A stretch of DNA of 64,000 nt from Microstegium vimineum (lineage: Eukaryota; Streptophyta; Magnoliopsida; Poales; Poaceae). The DNA lies in assembly GCA_022036555.1 (NCBI GenBank), contig CM039137.1, positions 28,194,315-28,258,314 of the forward strand. The letters run 5' to 3'. Under the pieces are notes generated by a model that searched no databases, had not been told where the DNA came from, and was given only the letters and a program-made list of their open reading frames with translations. Positions 33,784 through 46,634 of this stretch are shown in pieces. The first letter of the stretch is position 1. Every line of letters starts with the position of its first letter. Position numbers and translations under genes: made by a program.

Positions 33784-36700
33784 TGTAACACCCTCGGTGT
33801 TAATCATGTGCTAAAAAGTGATTAAGCCTAATTATATCGGGTCATCCGATAATCTGAGACTATAGTTCATACATCGGGAAATTATGATAAGGTATTTATT
33901 CTACGTGCCTTATATCTATTTCCATCTATATGAACTATTGGAGAAGTTTCGTGAACTTTGGAATTAAAACGTCACATGAACGACGACTTTGATAATTATC
34001 CGGTTTACTTTATTAAGTTGATATAATTATACAAGTTCAACCAAGTCTCATGATCTTGCCTGAAATACTCTAGTTGAACTCTACAACAAAAGTCGTGAAA
34101 GGTTCGTGTTGCCCAGAAACAGAAAAAATGCCCGGAAAATATTCCGAGCCCTGATCCGAGCGCAACCGACGACGATTTTGACCGTCGTTAACCGACAATT
34201 TGGAGATCTCGCATGGCGGCACGCCTTGAAGAAAAGTTGTAGATCGGGTCGAGACGAACAAACTTCGTTAAAAAATTGAGACCCGAATCAGCTCTGAAAA
34301 TAGAGAAAACAAGGTCCGAAGATCAGTCGGAATTCGGAAATTCGGTTCCTGGTTTCCGCGGGGTTTTCTTTCGGAATTAATATCGTAAAAAGTAATCCGA
34401 ATCTGACAAAGTTGGTAAAAGCAAAGTTGCTCTACTCGTCGAGACTTTCGCAACGGTGTACTCGGATTTGCCACAGGGTAGACAGTTTGAAAAGCGAGAA
34501 AATGGATTGACAGTGATATTTTCGTAGTTAATGTCAGTGGAACAGTGACAATTAATGGAATTGGTGAGGAAGACATGAGAATAAAAGGCCGAGCCTTTCT
34601 CTTCCCTCTCGGCATCCTGCCGCACCGCGCCTCCCTGCCCGCGGGCTCTCTCCCACCAAGCTCCTCCCGTGGCCGGCTCCCTCTCCCCGGCACTGCTCCC
34701 TGCCGAGCTCGCCCCGGCCTGCCCCCTCCTCCCTGCGTGAGTGCTGCTGCGCGTGCCGTGGTCATGGCTGCCGCGAGCAGCCAGCCCCTCGGCTGCGCCC
34801 GTCTGACCACAGCAGGCCCCTGGCTGCTCGTTGCCAGGCCGACGCCCAGCCCGCCGCTGGCCGGAAGGGCCAGGGCCCCCTCCTCTTCGCTGCTGTCCTA
34901 GCAGGGCAGCGCCCCTGCCGGAGCCTTCGCTGCCGGCCGGCTGCTCTGCAGCAGCTGCTGCCCGCGCCTCCGCTGGTCGCGGCCATGGCTGCCTCCTCGC
35001 TGCTGCTGGTGTGCTGCAGCGCCCAAACCCCCACGGCACCTCCTCCAGCGAACCACAGCTCCGCTGGTCCGCCGTCGTTTCTCTCCGGCCAGAGGATGAA
35101 GAAGCCCCGATCTGCAAATCGATGTTCTTCGCTGGGTTTATTTGCAAGAATCGCATGACTCATATATTTATATTTATGTGCTTGATTATTTCTGCAGGAT
35201 CCTAGGGTTTGGATGCAAATTTTATATTCCCGAAATTAATCCCCTTTTTCTGCAGCAAACTTTGGAAAATCGTATAAAATCGTAGAAAAATCGTATGGAT
35301 GCGATTTAGGACTTTTCAGAATCCTTATGAAATTCTCTATGCACTAGATCTATTAGATATTATGTTTCAGTTTGGATTGTTTGTGATAAAAATGCTTTTG
35401 TGCTGCTGCGTTTAGAAGCTTGATTGTGTAGATTAAATATTTATCGCCGTTAAGGAGTGCTCCAAAATTATGAAATAATTATGGTGTATTCCTTATATGA
35501 TGAATGATGCTTGGTTGAAATTTCATGACTGTTTGTTAAGCGGGTTGTGAGTTATAAAAATAACAAATGTCATATTCATCTGTTTTGGCTGCATGCATAG
35601 TATTTAGGAAATTAATTTTTTCATGTGCTAAATGATGTTTTCTGTTGGTACGGTGAATAGCAAAGTTGTAGATAATATTATTATCTAGCTTGTGTTAAAT
35701 TTTGGTGGCCATATCTTTATTAGTTTGAGTGATATGAATTTTCTAAGTTGAAAGTTGAATCTGTCCATCTTTCTGGACAGATCTGTTTATAAGTGCTTTT
35801 TGACTAATTTCAAATGTGAATTATGAATTGCTGATGTTGAGTGAATTGTAGAACTTTTCATAAGATTTTCAGATTATTTTGATTCATATTTTTAGGAGGT
35901 CTAGATCTTGAGTTATAGCTGTTTCAAGTAGGGTTGTCAAATCTGTCCTCTTTCAGGACAGATATGCCTTCTTCAATTAATTCAAGTTGCTTAACTATTA
36001 AATCATCCTTACATGTTTAAAATAAAGTTGTAGATAACTTAATTAGGTTTCCAATTATATAAGAATCATGTTTTTCGAAGTTGTCTAACTCCCGTTATGA
36101 TTAAAACCGTGACTGCATGTGTTGTCCCAAACTTGTATGTGTAAGTTAAATGATTTAACTTGTTCTTGCTAGTTTAATATACTAAATAAACTTAATGGAT
36201 AAGTACTTGCCATGGTTTGAATTGAATTGGATAGTATACCATGCTCTATGTGCTTTTTATCTTCTATGTTAAGTTGGGTGATAATTAGCTAACTAGTTAT
36301 AAGTGACTAGGTATGTCCTGTTAATGTGCTTCTATCGCCGATGCAATGCTCGAGTAATAACTAGTTGAATAACTTTAAGTGTGTAGGTATGTATTGCATG
36401 AACTTATGCTTGTGTCGAATGCGTGTAATTGTATCTTGTGTTACCATTTCCCTGCATTCATGCACATGCATCGGCATTTCATTTAGGTACGATAAGTACT
36501 TACGTGAAAGACGTGATGCGTGGAGCTAAACCGAAGGTGGAATTGATGGACGAAGTCAGAAGACTGAAGTATCTTCGAAGGTGCTCGCAAACCGAGTGAC
36601 CTCTAACAAACATTGACCTAGTGTTGGTCCCAGGCAAGCCCCGGAGCATTCTAACTCCCTTATTTTATGATATCAATTTACTATGTTATACTATGTTGTT

Positions 36701-38119
36701 GCATTAAGTATAGAAGTTGAATGAACCTACTTGATGCATATCACAATCCTTGTTATTAATATCCCTATATCCTTGTTAACCTAATAGTATAGCAAAAATA
36801 GATGCTTAGCATTGCTAAATTAATATGGAACCTCGGTGACCCCCTGTCACGTAATGCCCTACGTGGCACACCGATGGGTTGAATGATATCATGAAATGGA
36901 AAGGCAACCGGAAAGGTTGATAAATTGTCCGTACGTCTGATACTGGCAACGTCTATGAGAGTTGTGCGCCCTAGGCTGGTATTTTACGTACGTGTCCGCC
37001 TTTTGGCGGGCCGATCGAGTGGTGTCCCTCTTGTCATGTTGAACGCATGCCTCAACCCTTAGCTGGCAAGATAACTCGTTCGAGCCGCGAAACCTACCTA
37101 TTGGCCGAACCAAGGACGAACCTAACCGCAATCTGGTGCGGGGTGACGAGGACACGGAGTTTAAGGCCGAGGCCTGGCTAGCTGATCCCTAGTCAGGAGG
37201 GACCGGGTGCCGGGCGGTCCTCGGTTTTGTTGGGGGTTAGGGGTCGTTCTTGGTTTGAAAGGTAGACTAGGAGACTGCCGCGTCCCTTGGTCTAGGGACT
37301 GTGAGGTTTGGGTGAGGAATAAACCCTCCAGCTGGATAGGAATTCGATTTGAATTGCGGTCTCTCCCCGTTAGTGAGAACTTGACAATTGCTACACTGGC
37401 GTGGGAACAAATAATCTACTTGAACGGTTACGATGAAAATGATATGATGGACCAGGTGAACTGGTTATCCTTGCTTGATTAATTAAGTGTATTGCTTAGT
37501 ACAGGTGCTAATTTAGATATCAGGTAATGCTTACTAAAATATGCCATAATTCCATGAAGTACTTTACATTAATGCTTTTATGCAAAATGAGTCAAGCTAT
37601 TCCACCACTATAAAGCCTGCATAATCCTTGGTGTCCTTTATTTTTGGTTTATGACAGGTAAGTCTAGCTGAGTACATTCGAGTACTCAGGGTTTATCCCA
37701 CCTTGTTGCAGGTAAAGGGCTCATGCTGCTGAAGGTGTGGCTAACCACCGATGGGCACGGTGATTCTATATTATCTCTCATCTCTATGTTGTTGTTGAAG
37801 GATGTGAATCAAGCTAGCAATGTATTTCAACTTATATTATTACAATCATTTCAAAGCTATGTTCTTTTACAAAAAGGTTTTTGAACCCAGACTTGTATTA
37901 TTATTTGTAAACTCAAATGTGATTTTATTCCGTTGCAAACTCTGAGCTTAGTGATTTGTATTTACTTAATCTAGTGATTCTCGGGTGTGACGTTGATTGA
38001 TCGAGGTTTTTCGGGACACTCGGCGAACTACCGGGATTATGAAAGCCTAAGGACGAAGGTTGTTGCGCTGGCGATGATTTTTGGACTTAAGTTTTTGTAA
38101 TTTAGGCGGTTCTGTTACA
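33784..38119 (+). mobile_element. 4.3-kb TGTAACA...TGTTACA element, probably a giant Gypsy solo LTR
   Basis: The 4,336-bp element begins TGTAACACCCTCGG and ends GGTTCTGTTACA, with target duplication CATAC at 33779-33783 and 38120-38124. Removing it restores the Copia RT phrase RAWY-ERL. It has no RT, integrase or gag. A promoter-like AATAAAAGGC near 34581 is followed by a GC-rich stretch (34600-35100), then AT-rich DNA. Length, termini and 5-bp duplication fit a solo LTR of a Tekay/Del-like chromovirus. No internal LTR pair was seen. A non-autonomous element is the alternative. Confidence 0.8.
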
Positions 38120-38639
38120 CATACCATGCTCTAGATGCTTGTTTTAATCCATACAAAGCCTTTCTCAACTTGTACACATGGTTGAGCTTCTTGTTATCTT
38201 CAAAACCGAGAGGTTGCTCAACATAGACTAACTCATTGATATATCCATTGAGAAATGCACTCTTCACATCCATTTGGTATAGCTTGATGTTGTGTGCACA
38301 TGCATAGGCCAATAGAATCCTTATTGCCTCTAATCTTGCAACCGGTGCATAAGTTTCTCTAAAGTCAAGACCTTCAACTTGAGTGTAACCTTGAGCTACT
38401 AATCTTTCTTTGTTTCTCATAACTATATCATTTTGATCTTGCTTGTTTCTAAATACCCATCTTGTGCCAATTACATTGTGGTTCTTGGGTCTTTCAACTA
38501 GCTCCCAAACTTGATTTCTTGTGAAATTATTGAGCTCTTCATGCATTGCATTGACCCAATCAACATCTTGTAAGGCCTCTTCAATCTTGGTTGGCTTTAT
38601 GGATGATACAAAAAAATAGTGTTCACAAAAGTATGTCAA
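38120..38639 (-). pseudogene. Copia RT N-terminal part
   Basis: The minus-strand frame shows WVNAMHEELNNFTRNQVWEL, GTRWVFRNKQDQNDIVMRNK, LVAQGYTQVEGLDFRETYAP and VKSAFLNGYINELVYVEQP, ending ALYGLKQASRAWY at the 38119 insertion. These are the first RT motifs of Ty1-Copia. The frame is open in this stretch. Confidence 0.92.
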
Positions 38640-38945
38640 TCTTTATCTTGTTTGCACACCACTTGTAATGTCACCAACAATTTGATCAATTGGATGATCT
38701 CTTGTAATGTTGGTTGGTTGGAGGATAGGAGCTTGATTGCTTGAGCTTTGTTGAGATGAACTAGCCATTGGTTGATCTTGCACTTGAGAACCACTAGCTT
38801 ACATATTGGGTGAGTTGAGCACTTTGTCTTTGTCATCTTTAATATCAATCACTTGCCTTGGTCGAATATCACCAATATCCATATTCTTCATAGCATTTGA
38901 CAATTGAGATCCACTCACATTATCTAGATTCTCATTCTCAACTTG

Positions 38946-39019
38946 TGACTCACATTGTACTCACTAAGCATAGACCTTGCCATATCAATCAATGTTCTAT
39001 TATTCCTCTCAACAAGGCT
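38946..39019 (-). repeat. 74-bp internal copy of an integrase segment
   Basis: Bases 38946-39019 repeat 39251-39324 with few differences. The latter is in its proper place in the integrase (the ESKNRTLIDMARS region). The extra copy sits about 230 bp downstream of it in the reading direction and breaks the polyprotein. Confidence 0.85.
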
Positions 39020-39783
39020 TTGCTTGTGGTTGAGTAACCAAGTAAGAACCCTTCATCACACTTCTTGTCAAACTTTCCAAGTCTTGTCCCTTTCTTCAAG
39101 ATGTAGCATTTGCAACCAAACACTCTAAAGTATGCAATGTTGGGCTTTCTTCCATTCAATAGCTCATATGGTGTCTTCTCCATCAATAGGTGACAATGTA
39201 ACCGGTTGCTAGAGTAGCAAGCGGTGTTGATAGCTTCGGCCCAAAAAGAGTGACTCACATTGTACTCACTAAGCATAGATCTTGCCATATCAATCAATGT
39301 TCTATTCTTACTCTCAACAAGGCTATTTGATTGTGGAGTATACTTGGCCGAGAATTGATGCTTGATTCCAAGCTCATCACATAGCTCTTCAACTCTTGTA
39401 TTCTTGAATTCACTTCCATTGTCACTTCTCACTTTCTTAATGGTAGTTTCAAACTCATTGTGACATCTCTTAACAAATGACTTGAATGTAGCAAATGTAT
39501 CACTCTTGTCATTGAGAAAGAATACCCAAGTGTATCTTGTGAGATCATCCACTATCACAAAGCCATACTTGTTGCCTCCAATACTTGTGTATGTTGTTGG
39601 TCCAAATAAGTCCATGTGCAACAACTCAAATGCTCTACTAGTGCTCATCATGCTCTTCTTAGGATGGGTGTTACCAACTTGTTTGTCGGCTTGACAAGAG
39701 CTACAAAGTTTGTCCTTCTCAAACACAACATCTTTCAAGCCTCTTACTAAGTCATGCTTAATGAATCTATTCAATTGTTTCAT
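38989..39783 (-). pseudogene. Copia integrase
   Basis: The core begins with a zinc-binding remnant (CSSCQADKQ) and carries the DDE triad: LLHMDLFGP, VRSDNGSEF and LVESKNRTL. It continues with FWAEAINTACY, TPYELLNGRKP, FRVFGCKCYI and the GKFDKKCDEGFLLGYS block of Copia integrases. The frame then runs into the duplicated 74-bp segment and ends. The integrase inserts the cDNA into the host genome. Confidence 0.93.
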
Positions 39784-39807
39784 TCCAACATGACCAAGTC
39801 TTCTATG

Positions 39808-40209
39808 CTATAACCAACCCATACTTGATTTAGTGAGCAAGCAAGTAGACAATTGTGATTCACTAGTATTGAAATCAACTAGATAGAGGTTCTCATATAT
39901 AAAGCCTTTGAAGATCAAGTTTGAACCATCTACACTAATGATTTCAACATCCTCAATTCCAAAAATGCACTTGAATCCAAGATCACACGATTGAGCTACT
40001 GATAGCAAGTTGAAGTTCAAGCTCTTAACTAGCAAGACATTTGATATACTCAAATCATTGAATATTGCAATCTTACCAAGACCCTTGACCTTGCCCTTGC
40101 CATTATCACCAAAAGTAATACTATCAATGTCATCATTGTTGTTAGAGTTGATTGATTTGAACATTCTAGAATCCCCGGTCATGTGTTGAGTGCACCCACT
40201 ATCAAGCAC
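39808..40209 (-). pseudogene. Copia aspartic protease
   Basis: LDSGCTQHMTGD contains the retroviral-type Asp-Ser-Gly active site followed by the Copia-typical CTxHMTG. Downstream FGDNGKGKVKGLGKI and NLLSVAQSCDLG continue the protease/pre-integrase region. The frame is separated from the integrase by a stop, so the polyprotein is broken here. Confidence 0.88.
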
Positions 40210-40251
40210 ACAATGCCTTCCTCCGGGTTTGTAATTGACCTACAAAACAAA

Positions 40252-42021
40252 TTAGTCTTTCTTAGGTAACCATACTTTTTTGGGTCCTCCAAAGTTAGTT
40301 ACCAAGGATTTTGGCACCCAAATTGCCTTCTTCTTTGGGCCAACAATGGGTGTATCAACATACCTAGCCATGATACCATCTCTCCCTTTGGTAAGCATAT
40401 AACAAGAGTCAAAGTGAATATATGTAGCTTTAGAGAATTTAATTTGGCTCATGTTAAGTTTGCAATATTGGTCAACATGTCCCACTTGCTTGTATCTATT
40501 GCAAAACCGACCATTACTCCTCACAAAGCTAGGCTTTGGAGTTACAAAGGCCGCCTTGCCTTTCTTGGGGGTGTATCCCAATCTCTCTTTCCTACGGGAG
40601 AACCTTTGGCTACCCAAGCACTTTAGCAAGCGGGCATCTCCACCATATGCCTTACTCAAGGCATGAGTGAGTTTATTAACATTATTTTTCATTTTTTTCA
40701 TTTTCACTCACTAGTGAAGCATCACTCTTGGAGATATCACTAGTGGATGTGCATGTGGATGTGCTAGTGTCAGTTGGTGCAACAATGATAGGAGTGAAAA
40801 ATGATTCATCAAGAATATCACAAGTTACTCCAATATCACATGATACAACAACCTTATCCTTGTTTTGATCAAGGATGGAGGAGTGAGCCTTTTCAAGATT
40901 CTTGTGAGTCCTCTCAAGTTTCTCATGGGCTTCCACTAGCCTCTCATGAGTACCATTGAGCTCGTCAAAGGATTATTCAAGAGCACTAAGCTTATTGTTC
41001 AATTCTTTGCACTCCTTCCTCTTCATCTAAAAGCAAGTATGAGCTTTCTCTGGCATGTCCATTAGCTCCTCCTTGGAGTACTCCTCCTCATCATCACTAC
41101 TATCATCATCACTCTCATCACAAGATTTTACCTTGATTGGCTTAGCCATGAAGCATGATGGAGTGTCGAAGATGGAAGACTTGTTGTTGATAGCAATGCT
41201 TGCCAATGCATTCTTCTTGGACTTCTTCCTCTCATCATCACTAGAGTCATCCTCGGAGGAAGAATCATCACTATCCCAAGTCACTACATATGATTCACCC
41301 TTCTTCTTCTTGGTGAATGATAGCTTCTTTTCTTTCTTGTCATGCTTGCCCTTCTTTTTTTCATCATCATCACTATTGTTGGGGCAATCCACTATCATGT
41401 GATCAGTGCTCTTGTACTTTTAGCATCTCCTCACATACTCCTTGCTCTTGAAGTTGTCTCTTCTCTTTCTAGCCCCATAGCCAAACTTGCACATAAAGAG
41501 GGCCATGGTCTCATCATCAATATCACTAGCATCTTCATCATCACTTGATTCTTGCTTTCTTGCCTTGCTCTTGCTCTTGGATGATGAAACTTTGAATGCT
41601 ATGCTCTTATTCTTCTTTTATTCTTCCTTGACCTCTTCTTCTTCACTTTCTTCATTGTATTGCTCTTCGGTCATGATCTCTCCTAGCACTTCATTGGGAG
41701 TGATGTTGGTCAAACCGTCTCTCCTAATTATTTGCCTCAAGGTTTTGTATTTCTTGGGCAAATGAACAAGGAACCGGTTTGAGAAGTCTTCATCCTTCAC
41801 CTTCTCACCCAAGCTCTTGAGGTCATTGATGATCACTTGGAGCCTATAAAATATCTCCGAAATTGATTCATCTTCTTTCATCTTGAAGTGAGATAGCTTG
41901 TCCTTAAGCATGTATGGCTTGGTGCTCTTCACTTTTGCGGTGCCTTCATATGTATCTCCCAATCTCTTCCACACTTCACTTGCTCTATCAAGATCCTTGA
42001 TTTGCTCAAACACCATAGTCA
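40252..42021 (-). pseudogene. Copia gag, middle and C-terminal parts
   Basis: Several minus-strand frames form one decayed gag. The UBN2-like capsid region (41618-42021) has EVWKRLGDTYEGTAKVK and DLKSLGEKVKDEDFSNRFLV. A Lys/Asp/Ser-rich acidic part (41027-41398) and a coiled-coil-like piece (40682-40936) follow. A zinc-knuckle region is eroded to CNRYKQVGHVDQYC, where the usual CxxC has become CNRY. Acidic, long gag C-termini are typical of SIRE/Opie elements. The N-terminus lies beyond the Gypsy insertion, at 55022-55268. Confidence 0.85.
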
Positions 42022-43213
42022 TGTTGACACCATTTTTTTTAGCACGTGTCAAATGAGCTAAGGATTGACTGGTCAACGGCTGTTTTCTATCGGCATCGGG
42101 ATGGCATGAGTCAACATTGTCGATGAGGGTGCTGCGGGAAGACCAAGTACGCTGCCGATGGAGGCTGGATAATCTTTGCCGACAAAGGTTAATTGGTGAC
42201 GTCTTGCTGATGCTGATTGCCGATGAAGAGATATTGTCGATTGCCGATGAAGAGTCATTGCCGATTGCCGATGAGGGGCCATTGCCAACTGCTGATGAAG
42301 GGTCATTGCCGACTGCCGATGAAGGGTGGTTACCGATTGCCGATAGGGAATGATTGGTGAAGACAGTTACCAGCACAAGGTCGCTAATCGGGAAATGTTG
42401 CCGATTGCCGATCGGGAAAGTATTGTCGATGCCGATGGGCATGACAGTGCTTGGTGGCAGCAGAAGACTACAGGTGGCCAAAGAAGGAAGTCGCAGGGAT
42501 CTGCCGATGGAAAGTTTCCATCGAGGAGAAGTATTAGGAAACTGGTGTTTTACCAGTATTGTTATTATTATGGTAGTTTGAGTCCGGCTCTTGCATGAGT
42601 CGTTTATTTGCTTTTAAAATAGGTGTGTTTGTTTAGGAAAATAAATATTATTATTTTAGATCCGACTCCTGCGTGAGTCAGTTTCCTTAAAGTTAGGAGT
42701 TTGTTTTAGGAAGGATACGTGTCGTGTCTTTGTACAACTCTCCATGCGGGAGTATAAATATGTGCCCGAGGGCTACGGAAAAGAAATCAATCCAATATCA
42801 ATCAAACCAATTTTACTGCATTAGCTGTAGTTTATCAACGAGTTCTTCAAGCTTCGACGGGCTGCATCACCTTGATCTCCGTCAAATCCTTGCAAGTTCC
42901 GCGTGGGAGTACCTCTGAGCCTTGGCATCCGGGCGCATCGCTGTTGCCTCATTCAGCTCTGCTCTAGTTATCCTGATCAAGCCCCAATCCCAGCATCCGG
43001 GCGCATCGTCGTTGTCTGGATTGGATCTTGTTCTAGTTATCTTTGATCAATTTGAGCTTTGATGTCTGGGCGCATCGCCGTTGTCTCGTTCAGTTTTGTT
43101 CTAGTTATCGTCCTTGTCGATTAACTGGTCAAATCGACTGGCACGCCTCCGGATACCGAGCTTTGGGTAATAGCCTGAGGTGTTCGCAGATCCTGACGCT
43201 TTTTGTGTCAACA
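42022..43213 (+). repeat. Gypsy 5' LTR
   Basis: This 1,192-bp LTR lacks about 35 bp (after CCAATTTTACT near 42815) that are present in the 3' LTR. It contains the TGCCGAT-rich region (about 42100-42515) and a promoter-like GGGAGTATAAATA near 42750. The following CCTCTTTTGGCACGCTCG (43214 on) is where a primer-binding site should be; I could not assign the tRNA. Confidence 0.93.
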
Positions 43214-43439
43214 CCTCTTTTGGCACGCTCGATGGGACCCGATTATACAAATCTACACATCTATCATGGGTGATCATGCCGACGTCAACCAGAGGAACGT
43301 CATTGAAGTCTCTGAGGCCGATCTGAAAGATGATCAGAAGCAGGCCATGGAGCGGGCTATGGAGGAATAGAAGCAGTTATATCTCAAATCTTTCAGCCTC
43401 AGCAGGAGCGGCGAAGCAATCCAGAAGCAAGACCCACCG

Positions 43440-45815
43440 TTGCCACGGCAGGTCACGTACGACGCCAATCCTGGTAAGCTACAGGAGATGGTTAATGCCG
43501 CTGTGAGTCAAGCATTAATTAGCCACTCTAACGTGCTGTCCAATACTGTCTACAATGCTGTTACGCAATCATTCAAGGAAGGACATGCACCGCGATATGT
43601 CGGTCCAGCGTATCATCAACCTGGATTGGCATCTACAAGTCCATCGGCAGCCCCAATGGCGTCTTCTACTCCTGTGGAACCATCTGCCGATGTGGCTACA
43701 TCGCCAAGACCGAACCCTGGCAACGTCACCAAGCTCAACGCAGATCCAGCGGCGTCGGCAATTTCAGGACCAGCCCCTGCCAACTGGTGGGGATACGGTA
43801 TGCCCCCGAATCTATATGCTGGTTCTAATCTGGTGCAGGGAGATAGTTCAGCTTGGAGGAACTCTACGGCATCGGCAACGCAGTCACAACCGATGGCCCC
43901 TATGATGCACGACTCTGCGCCTGCTCCAACTGTGCAAGTGCCATCGGATGATCTTTAAGTAATCCCTAAAGTACCTCTGATGCCACCATCGGCAAACTCT
44001 GTGCCGATGCAACACGTTATGACAGCTGGCAGTCAACCGCTGGTGGCAAACTCTCAAGTTGGGATGTTAGTTCCCCAAGGAAATCTGGTGATTGATTGCT
44101 CCAGAATACAAGAGCCACACGCTCCAGTCAGCTATCATCCATCGGTAAGTCATATGCCGATGCTTTATAATCCCGGATGGGTCAACCAGCCGCCAGCTCA
44201 ACAGCCTGGCGTGTCAATGTATCATTGTGGAGGCCCAGTGCATGCTCAGAGCGGACCATCGGTACAACAACCGATGAATACAGGGAACCAGCCTAATCCG
44301 CTAAGTGTGCAAAACTACCCATCGGCAAGTCAGCCGATGCATAGTGTTCAGATGACTGGTGTTGCGCCCGTGACTACTCCGCATCATCTTCAAGAGGCAC
44401 ATCAGCCGGCTCCACCAGTCAACAACCAACCAATGAGTCGGCAAGAGCAGGATGCATACTGGGTCGGTAAGATTGCCGAAGTCATGAAAGAACAATTCGG
44501 CATCAAACCCAAGATCAACACGTACTCTTATCGGACTCCGTATCCTCCTGCATATGACTTGATTCCTCTTCCAAATCGGTACAAGGTGCCCGATTTTACC
44601 AAGTTCTCCGACCAAGACGACACGTCAACAATGGAGCACGTCAACCGCTTCATTATCCAGTGCGGGGAAGCTGCCAGCAGGAGGAGTTAAGGGTGAGATT
44701 GTTCTCTTCATCATTTTCTGGATCGGCATTCACATGGTTCATATCGTTGCCTCCAAATTCTATAATTACATGGGCCGATCTAGAAAGGCAATTCACAAAT
44801 ACTTCTTCGCTAGCATACATGAGAAAAAGCTTACCAATTTGGTCAAAATGAGGCAACGCAACGACGAATCGGTAGAAAGCTTTGTGCAAAGGCTACGGGA
44901 CGTGAATAACAAGTGCTACAGTCTGGTGCTTGATGATCGGCAACTGCAGATTTGGCCTTCCAAGGATTACTGCCGCACATCAAGTTGGCGCCCAACCAAG
45001 TGATTCCGTCGGCCGAAGAGCTCAAGAAGATCAGGTACTGCAAGTGGCATAATGCAACCTCACACAGTACCAATGACTGCAAAGTATTCAGGCAGCAATT
45101 GCAGTCAGAGATTGAATCTGGACGCATTAAGTTTGAACATTCTAAGGCCCAGAAACCGATAAAGATTGATCAGCACCCGTTTCCAAACAATATGGTGGAA
45201 ATCAGTGGAAAAACTAGAGTGCTGACATCGGAGGCTGCCAGGAAGAATTCATCGGCAGATCCTAACTACCAAGTACCTGAGTGCGACACAAGAAGGTTTG
45301 CCGATGACAGACAGGGTAAGAAGGTTGCCGATGAAGGTAACAGTGCCAACAGGGCTCCTGGGGTTGTGATCACACACAAACAGCCAAGGCGAAATCATCG
45401 GCAATCACGTGAAGAACGATATCGGCAAGAAGAAGAAGAGCATCGGGAATGGCTTCAACACAAGGACCACTGGAGGTGTCCCTTCGTTCATTGCTGGGAG
45501 GAAGGCATCAAACTACCCACTGTCGATAATTGTCCGGAGTGCAATGGGTATTACACTACCGATCGGTCAGGTAAGAGACCTTGTTTTGATGATCAGGCGC
45601 CCGGATACGCCAAGCCACTCAAAGGGAACAGATCAGCACATGACCGACTGGGGGGCAAGCTCAGTGCCCATGACAGGCTTGGCCGACGTGTTGATCAAGG
45701 GGAGCTGGGGGAGTTGGCCAATGCAAGAGTACTCGACGAAGAGATATTCTCCAGAGATCCCAACATCGGAAGAAGTGCCGATGTAAGCAGTGGGAAGCAG
45801 CACCAGTCCGTCTAG
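43440..45815 (+). pseudogene. Gypsy gag, broken into several frames
   Basis: The first frame (43440-43958) starts MPRQVTYDANPGKLQEMV and ends in a stop. A Pro/Gln/Ser-rich linker (43980-44690) runs to YKVPDFTKFSDQDDTSTMEH, typical of Tat gag. The capsid region then shifts frame near 44680 (SGSAFTWFISLPPNSI) and again near 44850 (MRQRNDESVESFVQRLRDVN). The nucleocapsid part (44952-45815) has YCKWHNATSHSTNDCKVF, CPFVHCWEEG and CPECNGYY. At least one stop and two frame changes make this copy non-functional unless the indels are sequence errors. Confidence 0.85.
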
Positions 45816-45959
45816 AAGACCAAGCTTCCTCCGTGGTGCCCTAAGGGTTTGACCAAGACCTAGAAGAGAAGGATTCAGCGCCAACATCGTGACGACCTGT
45901 ACGACGATGCAGAACCCTCAAGGGAGAAGCAATGGAGGCCAAAGCGCAAGGACAGGGAC

Positions 45960-46634
45960 CCATCGGCAGACATAAATATGGTTGTCATGTTGCCAATGGA
46001 GTTCATGGCGCCCGTCAGTGATGACAAAGAGACTGCCGATATGGCACAATTGGTGCTTGATCCAATGACAGCTGTCTTTGAGAAGCCTGCCGATGATGAG
46101 AGACAGCATCTGAGAGCTCTGTTCGTTAAGGGCAAAGTGAACGGGCAGCCGATGACAAAGATGTTGGTAGATGGCGGCGCGTCTATCAATATAATGCCAT
46201 ATGTCGTGTTCAGAAAGCTTGGGAAAGGTGACCAGGATTTAGTCAAGACCGACATGAAGCTCAAGGACTTCGAAGGCAATGTGTCGACCGCTATGGGGGC
46301 TGTATGTGTTGACTTAACCATCGGCAGCAAAACTTTGCCGACAACATTCTTTGTGATCAGTGGCAAAGGCACTTACAACTTGCTCCTCGGAAGGGATTGG
46401 ATCCATGCCAATTGCTGCGTCCCTTCTACCATGCATCAAAGTCTGGTACAGTGGATCGGGGACAGAATTGAAGTCATCCAAAGTGAAGCCCCATCTACTG
46501 TTGCATCGGCAGAATTGGAAACTTACGAGCAGACCAGGTGCATATCTGGTGAAACCTGGGACAAAGAGTTCCTTAAAGTTGCCGATTACCGCATCAAGCC
46601 GATCCAAGCAGTCGGTCCTGAAGAAGAGTTTTAA
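45960..46634 (+). CDS. Gypsy aspartic protease region
   Basis: The frame carries the retropepsin motif MLVDGGASINIMP (Asp-Gly-Gly variant) and a downstream NLLLGRDWIHANCCVPSTMH, the conserved ILGRDW-like block of plant Gypsy elements. The protease releases the gag-pol products. The frame ends at TAA 46632-46634, which overlaps the ATG of the RT frame. Confidence 0.88.
   Translation, partial: PSADINMVVMLPMEFMAPVSDDKETADMAQLVLDPMTAVFEKPADDERQHLRALFVKGKVNGQPMTKMLVDGGASINIMPYVVFRKLGKGDQDLVKTDMKLKDFEGNVSTAMGAVCVDLTIGSKTLPTTFFVISGKGTYNLLLGRDWIHANCCVPSTMHQSLVQWIGDRIEVIQSEAPSTVASAELETYEQTRCISGETWDKEFLKVADYRIKPIQAVGPEEEF

Noticed and set aside
34377..35156. Long Ala/Gly/Arg-rich open frame on the minus strand
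   Set aside because: It lies in the GC-rich part of the 4.3-kb TGTAACA element, has no domain, and is open on several frames because of composition.
42228..42350. CRISPR-like array of regularly spaced TGCCGAT repeats
   Set aside because: The host is a plant, the spacing is irregular and the units are part of an LTR.
42028..42481. Extension of the Copia gag frame into 42022-42481
   Set aside because: The open frame continues by chance into the Gypsy LTR. The element boundary at 42022 with its AGTCA duplication ends the gag piece.
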